Source: Viridibacterium sediminicola (lineage in GTDB: Bacteria; Pseudomonadota; Gammaproteobacteria; Burkholderiales; Rhodocyclaceae). Taken from it: 64,000 nucleotides of DNA. Below, one piece after another: positions 26,035 to 34,981 of this stretch. Position 1 is the stretch's first letter; the number at the start of each line of letters is the position of its first letter. The notes below the pieces were generated by a model that was not told the DNA's origin, did no database searches, and saw nothing but the letters and a program-made list of their open reading frames with translations. The translations under genes were made by a program, and so were the position numbers. Location: assembly GCF_039631295.1 (NCBI RefSeq), contig NZ_JBDIVE010000003.1:310001-374000 (forward strand). The letters are read 5' to 3'.

Positions 26035-27183
26035 AATATCGGCGCGCAGTTTCTGGCCGATCTGCAGTGTCGCGGCGATATTGCGGGCCAGGCTGCGGAT
26101 GTTGAAGCGTGCGTCGCGCAGCGCTTCCTCGACTGAACAGGCGCGGCGTACCGAGCTGAATACGGCGGCAATGCCTTCGCCATGCACGGCGCTGGCGTCT
26201 GGCGCCAGGCAGCCGCCCAGGCCGATCACCGGCACGCCGTGACGGGCGGCCACGCGGGCGACGCCCATTGGCGTCTTGCCATAGATGGTTTGTCCGTCGA
26301 TGCGGCCCTCGCCGGTAATCACCAGGTCGGCATCGCGCAGCTGTTCGTCCAGCCCCACCGCTTCGGTAACCACTTCGCTGCCCGGCCGCAGCCGGCCGCC
26401 GAGCACCGCCAGCAAGGCTGCGCCCATGCCGCCGGCAGCGCCCGCGCCGGCCAGCGCGGCGACATCCTGACCGAGTTCGCGCTGCAGTACTTCGGCAAAG
26501 CGGCGCAGCGCGGCGTCGAGCGTCGCCACCATCTGCGGTGTGGCGCCTTTTTGCGGACCGAACACGGCCGAGGCGCCGGTGGGACCGACCAAGGGATTGC
26601 TGACGTCACAGGCCACTTCAATCTTGCAGGCCCGGATGCGCGGATCGAGCGCCGAGATGTCGATATGCGCCAGGCGGGCGAGGGCCGCGCCGCCGGCTTC
26701 CAGTTCGTGCCCGCTGTCGTCGAGCAGGCGGACGCCGAGTGCTTGCAGCATGCCGGCGCCTGCGTCATTGGTGGCGCTGCCGCCGATGCCGATGATCAGT
26801 TGGCGGGCACCGCTCTGCAATGCATCGCGGATCAGCTCGCCGGTGCCGTAGCTGGTGGTGATCAGCGGATTGCGTTGCGCGGGGGGCACCAGCTCCAGGC
26901 CGCTGGCCGCCGCCATTTCAATGACGGCGAGGGCGCGGGCTGCGGCGTAGCCGTAGCTGGCCTTGACTGTGCTGCCCAGCGGACCGACGACGGCCAGCGT
27001 CCTGAGCTCGCCGCCGGTGGCGTCGATCATCGCCTGGACGGTGCCTTCGCCGCCGTCGGCAACGGGCAGTTTGCAGTAATCGGCGTGCGGGAAGATCTCG
27101 CGGAAGCCGGCTTCGATCTCCTCGGCCACGGCCAGAGCGCTGAGGCTTTCCTTGAAGGAGTCGGGTGCGATGACGATTTTCAT
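26032..27183 (-). CDS. Glycerate 2-kinase (GarK/GlxK type)
   Basis: Glycerate kinases of this family phosphorylate D-glycerate to phosphoglycerate, feeding aldarate, tartrate or glyoxylate catabolism into glycolysis. The 383-residue protein is full length: MKIVIAPDSFKESLSA at the start, LPVADGGEGTVQAM near residue 40, IIGIGGSATNDAGAGMLQALG near 130, and DLVITGEGRIDGQT near 290. The MFS transporter gene lies 74 bases upstream on the same strand, and a CdaR-type regulator is divergent from that, so the kinase is probably induced by a sugar acid. The stop codon abuts repeat copy A. The choice between garK, glxK and ttuD names cannot be made from sequence alone. Confidence 0.93.
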   Translation of the reverse strand: MKIVIAPDSFKESLSALAVAEEIEAGFREIFPHADYCKLPVADGGEGTVQAMIDATGGELRTLAVVGPLGSTVKASYGYAAARALAVIEMAAASGLELVPPAQRNPLITTSYGTGELIRDALQSGARQLIIGIGGSATNDAGAGMLQALGVRLLDDSGHELEAGGAALARLAHIDISALDPRIRACKIEVACDVSNPLVGPTGASAVFGPQKGATPQMVATLDAALRRFAEVLQRELGQDVAALAGAGAAGGMGAALLAVLGGRLRPGSEVVTEAVGLDEQLRDADLVITGEGRIDGQTIYGKTPMGVARVAARHGVPVIGLGGCLAPDASAVHGEGIAAVFSSVRRACSVEEALRDARFNIRSLARNIAATLQIGQKLRADI

Positions 27184-27257
27184 GGCTGGATGATCTTGCA
27201 GAAGGTTGAAGGCGTGATGGACAAGGGCGGGGGAGGGGAAGGCCCTTGTCCGTTCGC

Positions 27258-28577
27258 TCAGCGATTGACGGTTTTGGCCGGAATGCTCAGCACGATCATG
27301 GCGCCGCAGAACAGCACGGCGGACAGGATGTAGAGCGCCACATGGGTGCTGCCGGTAGCGTCCTTGAGCCAGCCGACCAGGTAGGGGCTGACGAAGCCGG
27401 CGATTTGTCCCAGCGAGTTGATCAGCGCCAGACCGCCCGCGGCGGCGGCACTACCGAGGAAGGCGGCCGGCAGTGGCCAGAACATCGGCAGACCGGTCAG
27501 CGCGCCCATGGTGGCAATGCTCAGGCCGAGGATGGCCAGCGCGGGGGAATCGGCAAAGCTGGTGGCGATGAGCAGGCCGGCAAAACCCATCAGCATCGGC
27601 ACGCTGAGGTGCCAGCGGCGTTCGCGGCGGCGGTCAGCCGAGCGACCGACCAGGATCATGAAGATGCTGGCGGCAAAGTAGGGGATCGCACTGAGCCAGC
27701 CGATCATTGCCGGGTTCTGGAAGCCGAGCGACTTGATGATCGAGGGCAGCCAGAAGTTGATCGCATAGACGCCCATCTGGATGCTGAAGTACACCGCACC
27801 GAGCATCCACACATTGCGATTGCGCAGCACGCTGGCAAAGGAGTCGACCGACACCGTGCCGGCGCTGCGGCGCTTTTCGTCTTCCACCAGCGCGGTTTGC
27901 ATGGCCTGCTTTTCGGCGGAGCTGAGCCATTTGACCCCGGCCACGTTGTCATGCAGCACGAAATACACGGCGATGCCGAGCAGCACGGTGGGCAGGCCTT
28001 GCAGCAGATACAGCCATTGCCAGGCGGCGAGGCCGCCTTGACCGGCCTGGAAGTGGTTGAGCATCCAGCCCGACAGCGGGCCGCCGAGCACGCCGGAGAT
28101 CGGGATCGCCGACATGAACAGCGCCATCACGCGGCCACGGCGCTCGGCCGGGAACCAGTGGGTGAAGTACAGCACCATGCCGGGGAAGAAGCCTGCTTCG
28201 GCGATGCCGGTGAAAAAGCGCAGGATGTAGAACGACTGCGCCGAGCTGACGAACATCAGGGAGGCCGATAGCGCGCCCCAGACAATCATCAGGGTGCCGA
28301 TCCAGCGCCGGGCACCGACCTTGTGGAGAATCAGGTTGCTGGGCACGCCGGCCAGCACGTAACCGATGAAGAAAATCCCGGCGCCGAGGCCATACACGGT
28401 CTCGGAGAGCTGCAGCGCGTCGAGCATTTGCAGCTTGGCAAAGCCGACATTGACGCGGTCCAGGTAGTTGAAGAGATAACAGATGAAGATGAACGGGATC
28501 ATCCGCCAGATGGTCTTGCGATAGGCGCCTTCGAGAAGGGCGTCAGGCGCCTGGGCGCCGGGGCTTGCGGTGTTCAT
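27258..28577 (-). CDS. MFS organic-anion transporter (anion:cation symporter family)
   Basis: The 439-residue protein shows twelve hydrophobic segments. The start IWRMIPFIFICYLFNYLDRVNVGFAK and the FFPGMVLYFTHWFPAERRGR segment are typical of the ACS family, which imports glucarate, galactarate, tartrate, phthalate and similar acids by proton symport. The start is ATG 28577 with AGGAGA upstream; the open frame extends another 26 codons into an AT-rich promoter region and is rejected there. Downstream glycerate kinase and the divergent CdaR regulator suggest an aldaric acid, tartrate or glycerate as substrate; this is inference. Confidence 0.9.
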   Translation of the reverse strand: MNTASPGAQAPDALLEGAYRKTIWRMIPFIFICYLFNYLDRVNVGFAKLQMLDALQLSETVYGLGAGIFFIGYVLAGVPSNLILHKVGARRWIGTLMIVWGALSASLMFVSSAQSFYILRFFTGIAEAGFFPGMVLYFTHWFPAERRGRVMALFMSAIPISGVLGGPLSGWMLNHFQAGQGGLAAWQWLYLLQGLPTVLLGIAVYFVLHDNVAGVKWLSSAEKQAMQTALVEDEKRRSAGTVSVDSFASVLRNRNVWMLGAVYFSIQMGVYAINFWLPSIIKSLGFQNPAMIGWLSAIPYFAASIFMILVGRSADRRRERRWHLSVPMLMGFAGLLIATSFADSPALAILGLSIATMGALTGLPMFWPLPAAFLGSAAAAGGLALINSLGQIAGFVSPYLVGWLKDATGSTHVALYILSAVLFCGAMIVLSIPAKTVNR

Positions 28578-28649
28578 GAGTGTCTCCTTTTTTGGTGTCT
28601 GCCTAATAGAAATACTAATGAGCTCATAAACGTATTGCATTGTATAGTC

Positions 28650-28674
28650 ACACAATAAAGTGGTTTATTTGTGT
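28650..28674. promoter_or_regulatory. Candidate operator between transporter and CdaR genes
   Basis: An imperfect palindrome with half-sites ACACAATAAA and TTTATTTGTGT lies in the AT-rich 123-base divergent promoter region (28578-28700), which stands out from the GC-rich surroundings. Its position, directly ahead of the cdaR start and upstream of the transporter, suits binding by the adjacent CdaR-type activator. A TATAGT at 28643-28648 could be a -10 element for cdaR. Confidence 0.45.
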
Positions 28675-28700
28675 AACTTTTTTGTGAAAGTGCACTGCTC

Positions 28701-29834
28701 ATGTTTGCGCTCGACGCCCGTATCGCCCAGCAGATCGTCGCCCGCACGATGCAGATCATTCCGTTCAATGTGAATGTGATGGATGCGCGCGGCGTCATCA
28801 TCGGCAGCGGTGAGGCCGAGCGCCTGGGCTGTGTGCATGCTGCGGCCCAGCTGGCTATCGCCCAGGGCCGCACGGTCGAGGTCGATGCCGAGGCCACGCG
28901 CTATCTGGCCGGGGCGCGGCCGGGGGTGAATCTTTTGCTCACCGTGCGCGGGCAGTTGTGCGGCGTGGTCGGCCTCAGCGGCGAGCCCGAGGCGGTCCGC
29001 CAGTTCGGTGAGCTGGTGCGCATGACGGCCGAGATGATTCTCGAGCAGAACCTGCTCAACCGCGATCTGCAGCGCGATGTGCGTTACCGTGAGGAATTCG
29101 TGCTGCAGCTGATCGATGCCGACAAAGCCGGCAGCGCCGAGCTGCAACGCTGGGCCAGCCGTCTGGAGATCGATCTGACGCGGCCGCGCGTGGCCCTATT
29201 GCTGCGCCTGGATGGCGAACTCAGCCCGGATGCTGCGCTGGCCGAGATACAGCACTGCCAGCAGCGGCTGGCCGCCGTGCATCCGGACTACCTGAGCGCC
29301 GCGCAATCGGCGACTTCACTGGTCGTGTTGTTGCCTTTGGCCGATGTTCAGCCTGACAGCGCCCGGGCTGCGCTGGAGTCCTTGCACACCTGGTTCAAGC
29401 GCGAATGCAGCGTGGCGTTCCAGCTGGCCATGGGCATGGTCTTCACTACCGTCGAGGGCGCGGCGCCTTCCTGGCAGAGCGCCCAAGCAACGCTGAAAAT
29501 TGCCGGCACGCGCAAGCTGCGCAGCACGCAATTGTCGTATTACGACTTGCGCCTGCCGGTGCTGCTCTCGACCCTGGGCAGCGGCTGGCGTGCCGAGCAA
29601 CTGCACGCGCCCTTGCAGCGCCTCGATGCGGCAGACCGTCGGCAGGGGCTGTTGCGCAGCACCCTGCAGGCCTGGTTCGCCGCCAATGGCAATCTGGCCC
29701 TGACCGCGCAGCGCCTGCACATCCATCGCAATACCCTGGATTACCGCTTGCGGCAGATCGGCGAGATCACCGGCCTGGACCTGGCGCGCGTTGACGATCG
29801 CTTCCTGCTCTACGTCGCCTTGCAGCTCGAATAG
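28701..29834 (+). CDS. CdaR-family sugar-diacid regulator
   Basis: CdaR (SdaR) of E. coli activates glucarate, galactarate and glycerate genes. The 377-residue protein begins LDARIAQQIVARTMQIIPFNVNVMDARGVIIGSG, close to CdaR, forming the diacid recognition domain (about 1-135). A middle GGDEF-like region follows, and the PucR-type C-terminal helix-turn-helix is at about 315-370 (NLALTAQRLHIHRNTLDYRL). It is divergent from the MFS transporter gene and presumably controls transporter and glycerate kinase in response to a sugar diacid or glycerate. A strong terminator follows the stop. Confidence 0.92.
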   Translation: MFALDARIAQQIVARTMQIIPFNVNVMDARGVIIGSGEAERLGCVHAAAQLAIAQGRTVEVDAEATRYLAGARPGVNLLLTVRGQLCGVVGLSGEPEAVRQFGELVRMTAEMILEQNLLNRDLQRDVRYREEFVLQLIDADKAGSAELQRWASRLEIDLTRPRVALLLRLDGELSPDAALAEIQHCQQRLAAVHPDYLSAAQSATSLVVLLPLADVQPDSARAALESLHTWFKRECSVAFQLAMGMVFTTVEGAAPSWQSAQATLKIAGTRKLRSTQLSYYDLRLPVLLSTLGSGWRAEQLHAPLQRLDAADRRQGLLRSTLQAWFAANGNLALTAQRLHIHRNTLDYRLRQIGEITGLDLARVDDRFLLYVALQLE

Positions 29835-29858
29835 AGCAGTGCAGTCCTCCTGCAGCCC

Positions 29859-29898
29859 AAAAGCAAAAGCCCGATCCGTGGATCGGGCTTTTGCTTTT
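29859..29898 (+). terminator. Strong bidirectional terminator after cdaR
   Basis: Two perfect 18-bp arms (29859-29876 and 29881-29898) with a CGTG loop. The stem has a GC core (GCCCGATC) and outer AAAAGCAAAA/TTTTGCTTTT, so both strands end in T-rich tracts. It separates cdaR from the convergent BamE-like gene. Nothing else was seen in the gap 29899-30042. Confidence 0.9.
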
Positions 29899-30042
29899 GC
29901 TGGACGCCTTGCCCTGGCGTGTAAGCGATTGCCGGCACTCGGCCGGCGGCGGCTGGCTACGGCCAGCGAACTGGCTGCTGCCATGGGCTGGGCCGCCTGA
30001 GTTTGCCCGTTTTGAACTGCTGGGCAGGCAAGGGGTCAAGGC

Positions 30043-30333
30043 TCAGTAGTCAGCCTTCTTGATAGCAACGTTGATCACCTTGTCGGTCTTGTTGTCGATG
30101 TCGACATAGACGCGGGCCATGGCATCGCTGTTGAGCGAGTAGGTCAGCGAGCGCGTGCCGTTGTTCCAGTTGGCGGTGCCTTCCTGCTTGCCCAGCAGTT
30201 GTTGCACTTCGCTGGACGAGATGCCGGCCTTGACGCTGTTGAGCTGGTTGCTGCTGACCGTCGAGGCGAAGGCCGAGCTGCTCAGAAGAACGCCGGCAAT
30301 GCTGGCAAGTGCGAGGGTGTTGAGGTTTTTCAT
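30043..30333 (-). CDS. BamE/SmpA-like small periplasmic protein
   Basis: The 96-residue protein has a signal peptide (LALASIAGVLLSSSAFAS, cleavage near residue 23) and a single compact domain with the SmpA/OmlA pattern: an initial helix with GISSSEVQQLLGKQEG, then strands NGTRSLTYSL and MARVYVDIDNKTDKVINV. Unlike true BamE it lacks a lipobox Cys, so it should be soluble in the periplasm. Start is the second ATG (30333), 7 bases from GGAG; the first ATG (30339) is too close to it. It is divergent from the LysR gene. Role unknown; a full BamE paralogue is unlikely. Confidence 0.75.
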   Translation of the reverse strand: MKNLNTLALASIAGVLLSSSAFASTVSSNQLNSVKAGISSSEVQQLLGKQEGTANWNNGTRSLTYSLNSDAMARVYVDIDNKTDKVINVAIKKADY

Positions 30334-30538
30334 GGTCATGCTCCATTCAATTTGAGGGAAGGGTCATGCAGACACATCTTGCGTTTTGGCCGCGGCGGAT
30401 CAAGCCCGTCGTGTGTGTGCTGCCTGTCGTCTGCACTGCTGCGGGCGGGAAAGCCTTGCCGCGGTGAAGACAGTTCCATATTATGGTTTGCATGCTAATC
30501 GATCCAATGGATTGATCGTATTTTGGATTATTGATTAA

Positions 30539-31447
30539 ATGAATTTACGCGCAATAGACCTGAATCTGCTGACCGTACTCGATGCCCTGCTCGATGAGGC
30601 GCATGTCACCCGTGCCGCCGAACGGCTAGGCATGTCACAGCCCGCTGTTTCCAACGCACTGGAGCGCTGCCGCCACTTGTTCAAGGACCCCCTGCTGCTG
30701 CGCGGGCAGGGCATGATGCGGCGCACGCCCAAGGCGGACAGCCTGCGCCTGCCGCTCAAGAACCTGTTGGCCGACGCGCTGGCCCTGGTTGAACCCGTTG
30801 CGCCGGACCTCATGCAGCTGCAGCAAACCGTGCATCTGAACATGCCTGACTTTGCAGCCAGTCTGGTGGTCGGCCAGCTCTATGCCGACGTGGCCCGCAC
30901 GGCACCAGGTGTCGACCTGGTCATCTATCCCTGGCGCGGCCCGGCGGCGGTGCTGGATGAACTGACCAAGGGTACGGTGGATCTGGCAATGGCCACCTTG
31001 CCGCCGCCCGGTGCGTCGTTCCGCATGCGCGAGTTGCGGCGCACGTTCTATCGGGTCGTGATGCGCAAAGGGCACCCGGCGGCGGCGGATTTCTCCTTGC
31101 AGCGCTGGCTCAGCCACCCGCATGTCAGTGTGTCGGCCAGCGGCGACACCGAGGCCTCGGTCGACCGCGCCCTGCTGGCGCATCAGCTGGAGCGCCGCGT
31201 CAGCCTGATCGTGCCGAGTTTCCTGATGGTGCCAAACCTGCTGCTGCAGTCAGACCTGATCGCCGTGGTGCCCAACCGCTTTGTGCCCAAGGACGACGGG
31301 CGTTTCGCCGTGTTCGAGCCGCCCATACCGCTAGACAGCTTCCCTGTGCACATTGCCTGGCACGTGCGGCGCGACAAGGACGTGGTCGTCCAGCACGTCG
31401 CCGGCTTGCTGGCTGATGCAATCAGCAACGACAGCGGTGAGGTCTAA
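30539..31447 (+). CDS. LysR-family transcriptional regulator
   Basis: The 302-residue protein has the N-terminal winged helix-turn-helix (RAIDLNLLTVLDALLDEAHVTRAAERLGMSQPAVSNALERCR, residues 4-45) and the periplasmic-binding-like effector domain of the NodD/SyrM-like LysR branch (DLNLLxxLDALL start, VHLNMPDFAAS near 100). No ribosome site is visible before the ATG at 30539; translation may start on a very short leader. The AT-rich upstream region contains the near-palindrome CGATCCAATGGATTGATCG (30501-30519), a possible self-operator. Target genes are unknown; the BamE-like gene is divergent, the pectinesterase is convergent. Confidence 0.9.
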   Translation: MNLRAIDLNLLTVLDALLDEAHVTRAAERLGMSQPAVSNALERCRHLFKDPLLLRGQGMMRRTPKADSLRLPLKNLLADALALVEPVAPDLMQLQQTVHLNMPDFAASLVVGQLYADVARTAPGVDLVIYPWRGPAAVLDELTKGTVDLAMATLPPPGASFRMRELRRTFYRVVMRKGHPAAADFSLQRWLSHPHVSVSASGDTEASVDRALLAHQLERRVSLIVPSFLMVPNLLLQSDLIAVVPNRFVPKDDGRFAVFEPPIPLDSFPVHIAWHVRRDKDVVVQHVAGLLADAISNDSGEV

Positions 31448-31504
31448 GCACTGGCGCACGCACGCACGCACGGGGGGCGGAGCGTCTTGCGCCGCGCAAC
31501 AATA

Positions 31505-31534
31505 AAAAAAGGATGGCCGAAGCCATCCTTTTTT
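31505..31534. terminator. Bidirectional terminator between lysR and pectinesterase
   Basis: Perfect 13-bp arms AAAAAAGGATGGC (31505-31517) and GCCATCCTTTTTT (31522-31534) around a CGAA loop, with a T run on both strands. It ends both convergent transcripts. Confidence 0.92.
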
Positions 31535-31555
31535 GTTGCTGCCAGAACTACCGGA

Positions 31556-34123
31556 TCAAGGCTCCGGCGTCCAGCCGATTGGCTTGAACACGCTTGCACG
31601 GTCACCCAGATCAGCCGACGTCACTTCAGCCGCCGTCAGCTGTTTGCTGGTCGTCGAGCGGCCCGAAACATCCAGCGGAACACCACCCAGCGTCATGCTG
31701 TTGTATTCACGCCAGCCCTTGGTAGCCGTAGCGGTCGAGGGGTTCGGATTCGGGTTGCCCGCGACGTTGGCCGCCCAGCCCGCGCTTGCAATGTGGGTAT
31801 CCATGCGGCAATTGATGAAGGCAATGTTGTCTTCCCAGCTGCCGGAGGCTGCACGTGCCAGATAGGACGCGGCATTTGCACCGGTCGCTACCTTGACGCC
31901 TGTCGGGCCATCGGCATTGGTCAGCGTGCTGTTGAGGAACACGAAGCCCTTGGCACCTGCATTGACGCGTGCTTGCAGGTAGTAGCCGCCCGTGCCGTTG
32001 GCATAACCGGAGGTGGTGGCCGGATACTGCGAGTCACCGATCATCTCGATCACGCTGTTTTCGAACAGTGCGATGTTGTTCTGCCCCCAGATGAAGTCGA
32101 CGTTGCCCGAGATCCGCGTGTTGTAGAACCAGGAATAGCCCGTCACGTAGATCGTGTCCTGCTCACTGTAGAAGTCAGCATTCTTGGCGACCAGTCGATG
32201 CGTGTTGTTGCTCGACTTGTACATGATGGTTTCAGCCTGGTTCGAGTACAGCGAACTACGGGTGTGCGTGTTCTTCAGCGTTAGCGTGTCGAGCGTGAGC
32301 AGGTCACTGTCTTCCGCGAGGAACACACCGCGACCACCACCCGATGTTGCAGAGGCTGCACCCGAGCCACCACCACTGTTGAGCGTATCGTAGTTGTTGT
32401 ACTGGATGATCACGCCGGTGCGGCTCTCACCCTTGATCGTCACATTGGCGCGGCTGTTCAGGTACAGCAGTTCGTTGTACGTGCCGTTTGCCACGTTGAT
32501 GACAGGGTTGGCAACACTGGTGTTGGTCATGTAGTAGTTGAGCGCGGATTGCACCGTTCGGAAGTCCGCCGTCGTCCCCGTTGCGGCAACCGACACCGAA
32601 GCCAGACCCGCTGCAGGCGTCGAAGCCTTGGTGGTGAAGCTCCAGTTTGCTGCCTTGCCGATGCCGTTAAAGGCTGTGCCGGCCAGGGTCGCACCCGTGA
32701 AGGCTGTGCTGGAAATACCGACGTAGTAGGTGGTGCCGGCAGCGAGCTTGCCACTGTGCGGGGTGATCGTCACCGTATTGCCACTGATCTGGATCGGCGT
32801 GGTATTGACACCCCGTTGCTTTGCGCCGGTCCCGATCGAGTCGGTTTCACCACTGAGCTGGAGCTTGTCGACCAGCGAGTCATCGCTCTTCTTGAAGATG
32901 CGGATGGTGCCGGAAGTACCCAGAGTCGGTGTCGAATCGAAGGTCAGTTGCAGCTTGTCGTCGGTGTAGGCGGCGGTCTCACCGACGGCCGGCAGCACTT
33001 TGCCGGTGAGGGTGTAGGTCGTCGTCGAGTCGACGTACTTCGGCGAGATCGTGGCGGTGATGGTCTTGACCACGGTCGGATCTGAGCCACTGACAAACTT
33101 GATCGTCGAGCTGCCTGCTGTGAGCGGAGTCAGCGTCACCGTCGTACCACTGACCACAGCGGACACCACACTCGGGTTGCTCGACGTGACCGTGAAGGTG
33201 TCTGCCGAGCTATCCGTCTTCAGTGCAGTGACCGTAATCGGCAGGGCCGCATCGCCGGCTTCGGCGATGTAGGTCGTGGCGCTGGTGCTCAGCGAGAGCT
33301 GTGTCGGCTTGACGCTCGGGTCCCCCACCTTTACATCATCGATCAGGAAGGACTTGTTGTAGGTGAACAGACCGATCTTGCCGGAGGTGAAGCCGCTGGT
33401 CGAATCGGTGATCGAGTCGGCCGAGCCCATGTACACCTTGTCGCCGTCCAGATACATCGTCAGCTTGGTGCCGATCATTTCAAGGCGCACTGTGTACCAG
33501 CTGCCGTTGCTGATCGGCTTCTTCGACTGGAAGGCGCGGTTGATCGAGCCCGATACCGTGTAACCGGCTTCCACCTGGGTGCTGCCGGTGCTGTTCTGGA
33601 CATTCAGACCGCCCAGATTCCAGTTCGAGTTGTCCTTGTAGCGGCCAATCATGTACAGCTGCTTGTTGCCGGTCGTCGAGTTGGTTTGCGGCTGGATGCG
33701 CATTTCGACGTAATAGTCTCCCTTGGTGCCGACCTTGGCGGCCCACACGGTGTCCTTGATCAAGGCCACCACGCCGCTGGACGCTGCACTGAGGACGCTG
33801 AGGGTGCCTGCGGTGTATTGCAGGGCTTTGGTCGTTGCGCCATTGACGTCTGTCGCATCGACCACGGCGAATGACGCATCCGAGCCGTTGGGCGTCAGAT
33901 CCCAGTTGTCCGACTTGCCGTTCTGGAAGTCATCGCAGAAGTACAGCGTGGTGCTGGTCGCCGGGCAGCTGATCGGCGTTGCCGCGACTGCTACCGATGA
34001 GCTCGATGAGCTTGCGGTCGAGCTGCTGTCATTATTGCTGCTATTGCCGCCGCAGCCGGCCAGAGCCAGCGCGCACAGTAGCGTTGATGCGGCATAACCG
34101 CCGTATTTTCTTAACGCTTTCAA
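31556..34123 (-). CDS. Multidomain pectinesterase lipoprotein
   Basis: Pectinesterases remove methyl groups from pectin. The 855-residue protein has a lipobox ending at C24 (ALAGC), a Ser/Asn-rich tether (25-50), a concanavalin-like lectin domain (about 55-268, LamG style), an Ig-like BIG2 domain (about 271-362), an SbsA-type Ig domain (about 370-495) and a right-handed beta-helix pectinesterase domain (about 510-855). The catalytic aspartates are D656 (EQDTIY) and D676 (GNVDFIWG), 20 apart as expected. The usual LGRPW near the C terminus appears only as YLARAASGSW, so activity is likely but not certain. Start is TTG at 34121-34123 with GAGGAG six bases upstream. Likely surface-exposed or periplasm-facing; no other pectin genes are nearby. 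Confidence 0.9.
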   Translation of the reverse strand: MKALRKYGGYAASTLLCALALAGCGGNSSNNDSSSTASSSSSSVAVAATPISCPATSTTLYFCDDFQNGKSDNWDLTPNGSDASFAVVDATDVNGATTKALQYTAGTLSVLSAASSGVVALIKDTVWAAKVGTKGDYYVEMRIQPQTNSTTGNKQLYMIGRYKDNSNWNLGGLNVQNSTGSTQVEAGYTVSGSINRAFQSKKPISNGSWYTVRLEMIGTKLTMYLDGDKVYMGSADSITDSTSGFTSGKIGLFTYNKSFLIDDVKVGDPSVKPTQLSLSTSATTYIAEAGDAALPITVTALKTDSSADTFTVTSSNPSVVSAVVSGTTVTLTPLTAGSSTIKFVSGSDPTVVKTITATISPKYVDSTTTYTLTGKVLPAVGETAAYTDDKLQLTFDSTPTLGTSGTIRIFKKSDDSLVDKLQLSGETDSIGTGAKQRGVNTTPIQISGNTVTITPHSGKLAAGTTYYVGISSTAFTGATLAGTAFNGIGKAANWSFTTKASTPAAGLASVSVAATGTTADFRTVQSALNYYMTNTSVANPVINVANGTYNELLYLNSRANVTIKGESRTGVIIQYNNYDTLNSGGGSGAASATSGGGRGVFLAEDSDLLTLDTLTLKNTHTRSSLYSNQAETIMYKSSNNTHRLVAKNADFYSEQDTIYVTGYSWFYNTRISGNVDFIWGQNNIALFENSVIEMIGDSQYPATTSGYANGTGGYYLQARVNAGAKGFVFLNSTLTNADGPTGVKVATGANAASYLARAASGSWEDNIAFINCRMDTHIASAGWAANVAGNPNPNPSTATATKGWREYNSMTLGGVPLDVSGRSTTSKQLTAAEVTSADLGDRASVFKPIGWTPEP

Positions 34124-34300
34124 TTGTGTCTCCTCACATCATATAGATAGGCATTCTTGCCTTACCCTCGAACGGGATGCGCGGCGACAAGAGCTACATC
34201 GCAGTGCTTCCCATGAGCTGATAAGCCGTACTCCGACGGCTTTCGGCGTCGATGTTACCGGAAACATAAAAATATTTACTAAATAAATATCAAAATTTAA
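34124..34300 (-). promoter_or_regulatory. Structured leader and AT-rich promoter of the pectinesterase gene
   Basis: Part of a gene-free gap (34124-34467). Read on the minus strand: an AT-rich tract with the palindrome ATATTTA/TAAATAT (34284-34290 and 34272-34278), then a region closed by ACATCG/CGATGT (34250-34255 with 34196-34201). Inside it, two stems cannot form together: GACG/CGTC (34247-34250 with 34235-34238) and GCCGT/ACGGC (34236-34240 with 34225-34229). A small AGGCA/TGCCT hairpin at 34148-34160 lies just before the GAGGAG ribosome site. No known riboswitch class was recognised. 34301-34467 shows nothing further. Confidence 0.4.
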
Positions 34301-34467
34301 TTATCGTTCGGAGTGTGACGGAAGTTGCGTAACTGCTGTGTGCTGCCGTACCGGATGGGCGATGCGCACGGCCTGTGGCGCAGCCAGGCGCCCCCCGAAA
34401 TCGTGGCCGCAAAGCAAAACAGCGCAGGCATCTGACGATGCACTGCGCTGTTTTATATGGGAATTCG

Positions 34468-34543
<76 letters not shown>

Positions 34544-34595
34544 ACGTGAGCGAACGATTCTAATCCGCGTCCGCTGGCTTGCCAAGCGCGGCCGC

Positions 34596-34868
34596 TCAAG
34601 TTTGCGCGGGCGTGCTGCCGAGCAGGGCGTCGAGTTCGCCGGCGCGTTCGAGCTGGGCGAGGTCGTCGAAGCCGCCGACGTGATGGCTGCCGATGAAGAT
34701 CTGCGGCACGGTGCGCCGGCCGGTGAGGCTCATCATCTGCGCGCGCGCTTCGGGCAGCTCTTCAATATTGATCTTGTCGATCTGTGCGACGCCTTTGCGC
34801 GCGAGCAGTTGCTCGGCGCGCAGGCAGAACGGACACCAGTTGGTGCTGTACATCGTGACGTGTTGCAT
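34596..34868 (-). CDS. grxC: Glutaredoxin 3
   Basis: Glutaredoxins reduce disulfides and glutathione mixed disulfides in the cytosol. The 90-residue protein has the active-site pair C12-P-F-C15 (the usual Tyr is Phe), the cis-Pro segment RRTVPQIFIG (TVP motif) and the GSH-binding HHVGGFDDL near residue 65. It stands alone between the tRNA gene and a pirin gene. The Cys pattern supports a dithiol enzyme rather than a monothiol iron-sulfur carrier. Confidence 0.95.
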   Translation of the reverse strand: MQHVTMYSTNWCPFCLRAEQLLARKGVAQIDKINIEELPEARAQMMSLTGRRTVPQIFIGSHHVGGFDDLAQLERAGELDALLGSTPAQT

Positions 34869-34981
34869 GGCGGACTCCTTGGCCGTCCGGAAGGCGGCCG
34901 ATCTGCGCCGAAGTGGCGACCTGATGCTGATTAGATCAGGCCGCCAGCGGGGCGTTCAAGCTATGGTCGTGATAGCCATCC

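Noticed and set aside
34196..34255. Pectinesterase leader as a c-di-GMP (GEMM) riboswitch
   Set aside because: The GCCGAAAGCC and GACGCC pieces look similar by chance, but the GEMM core and its conserved tetraloop receptor could not be placed.
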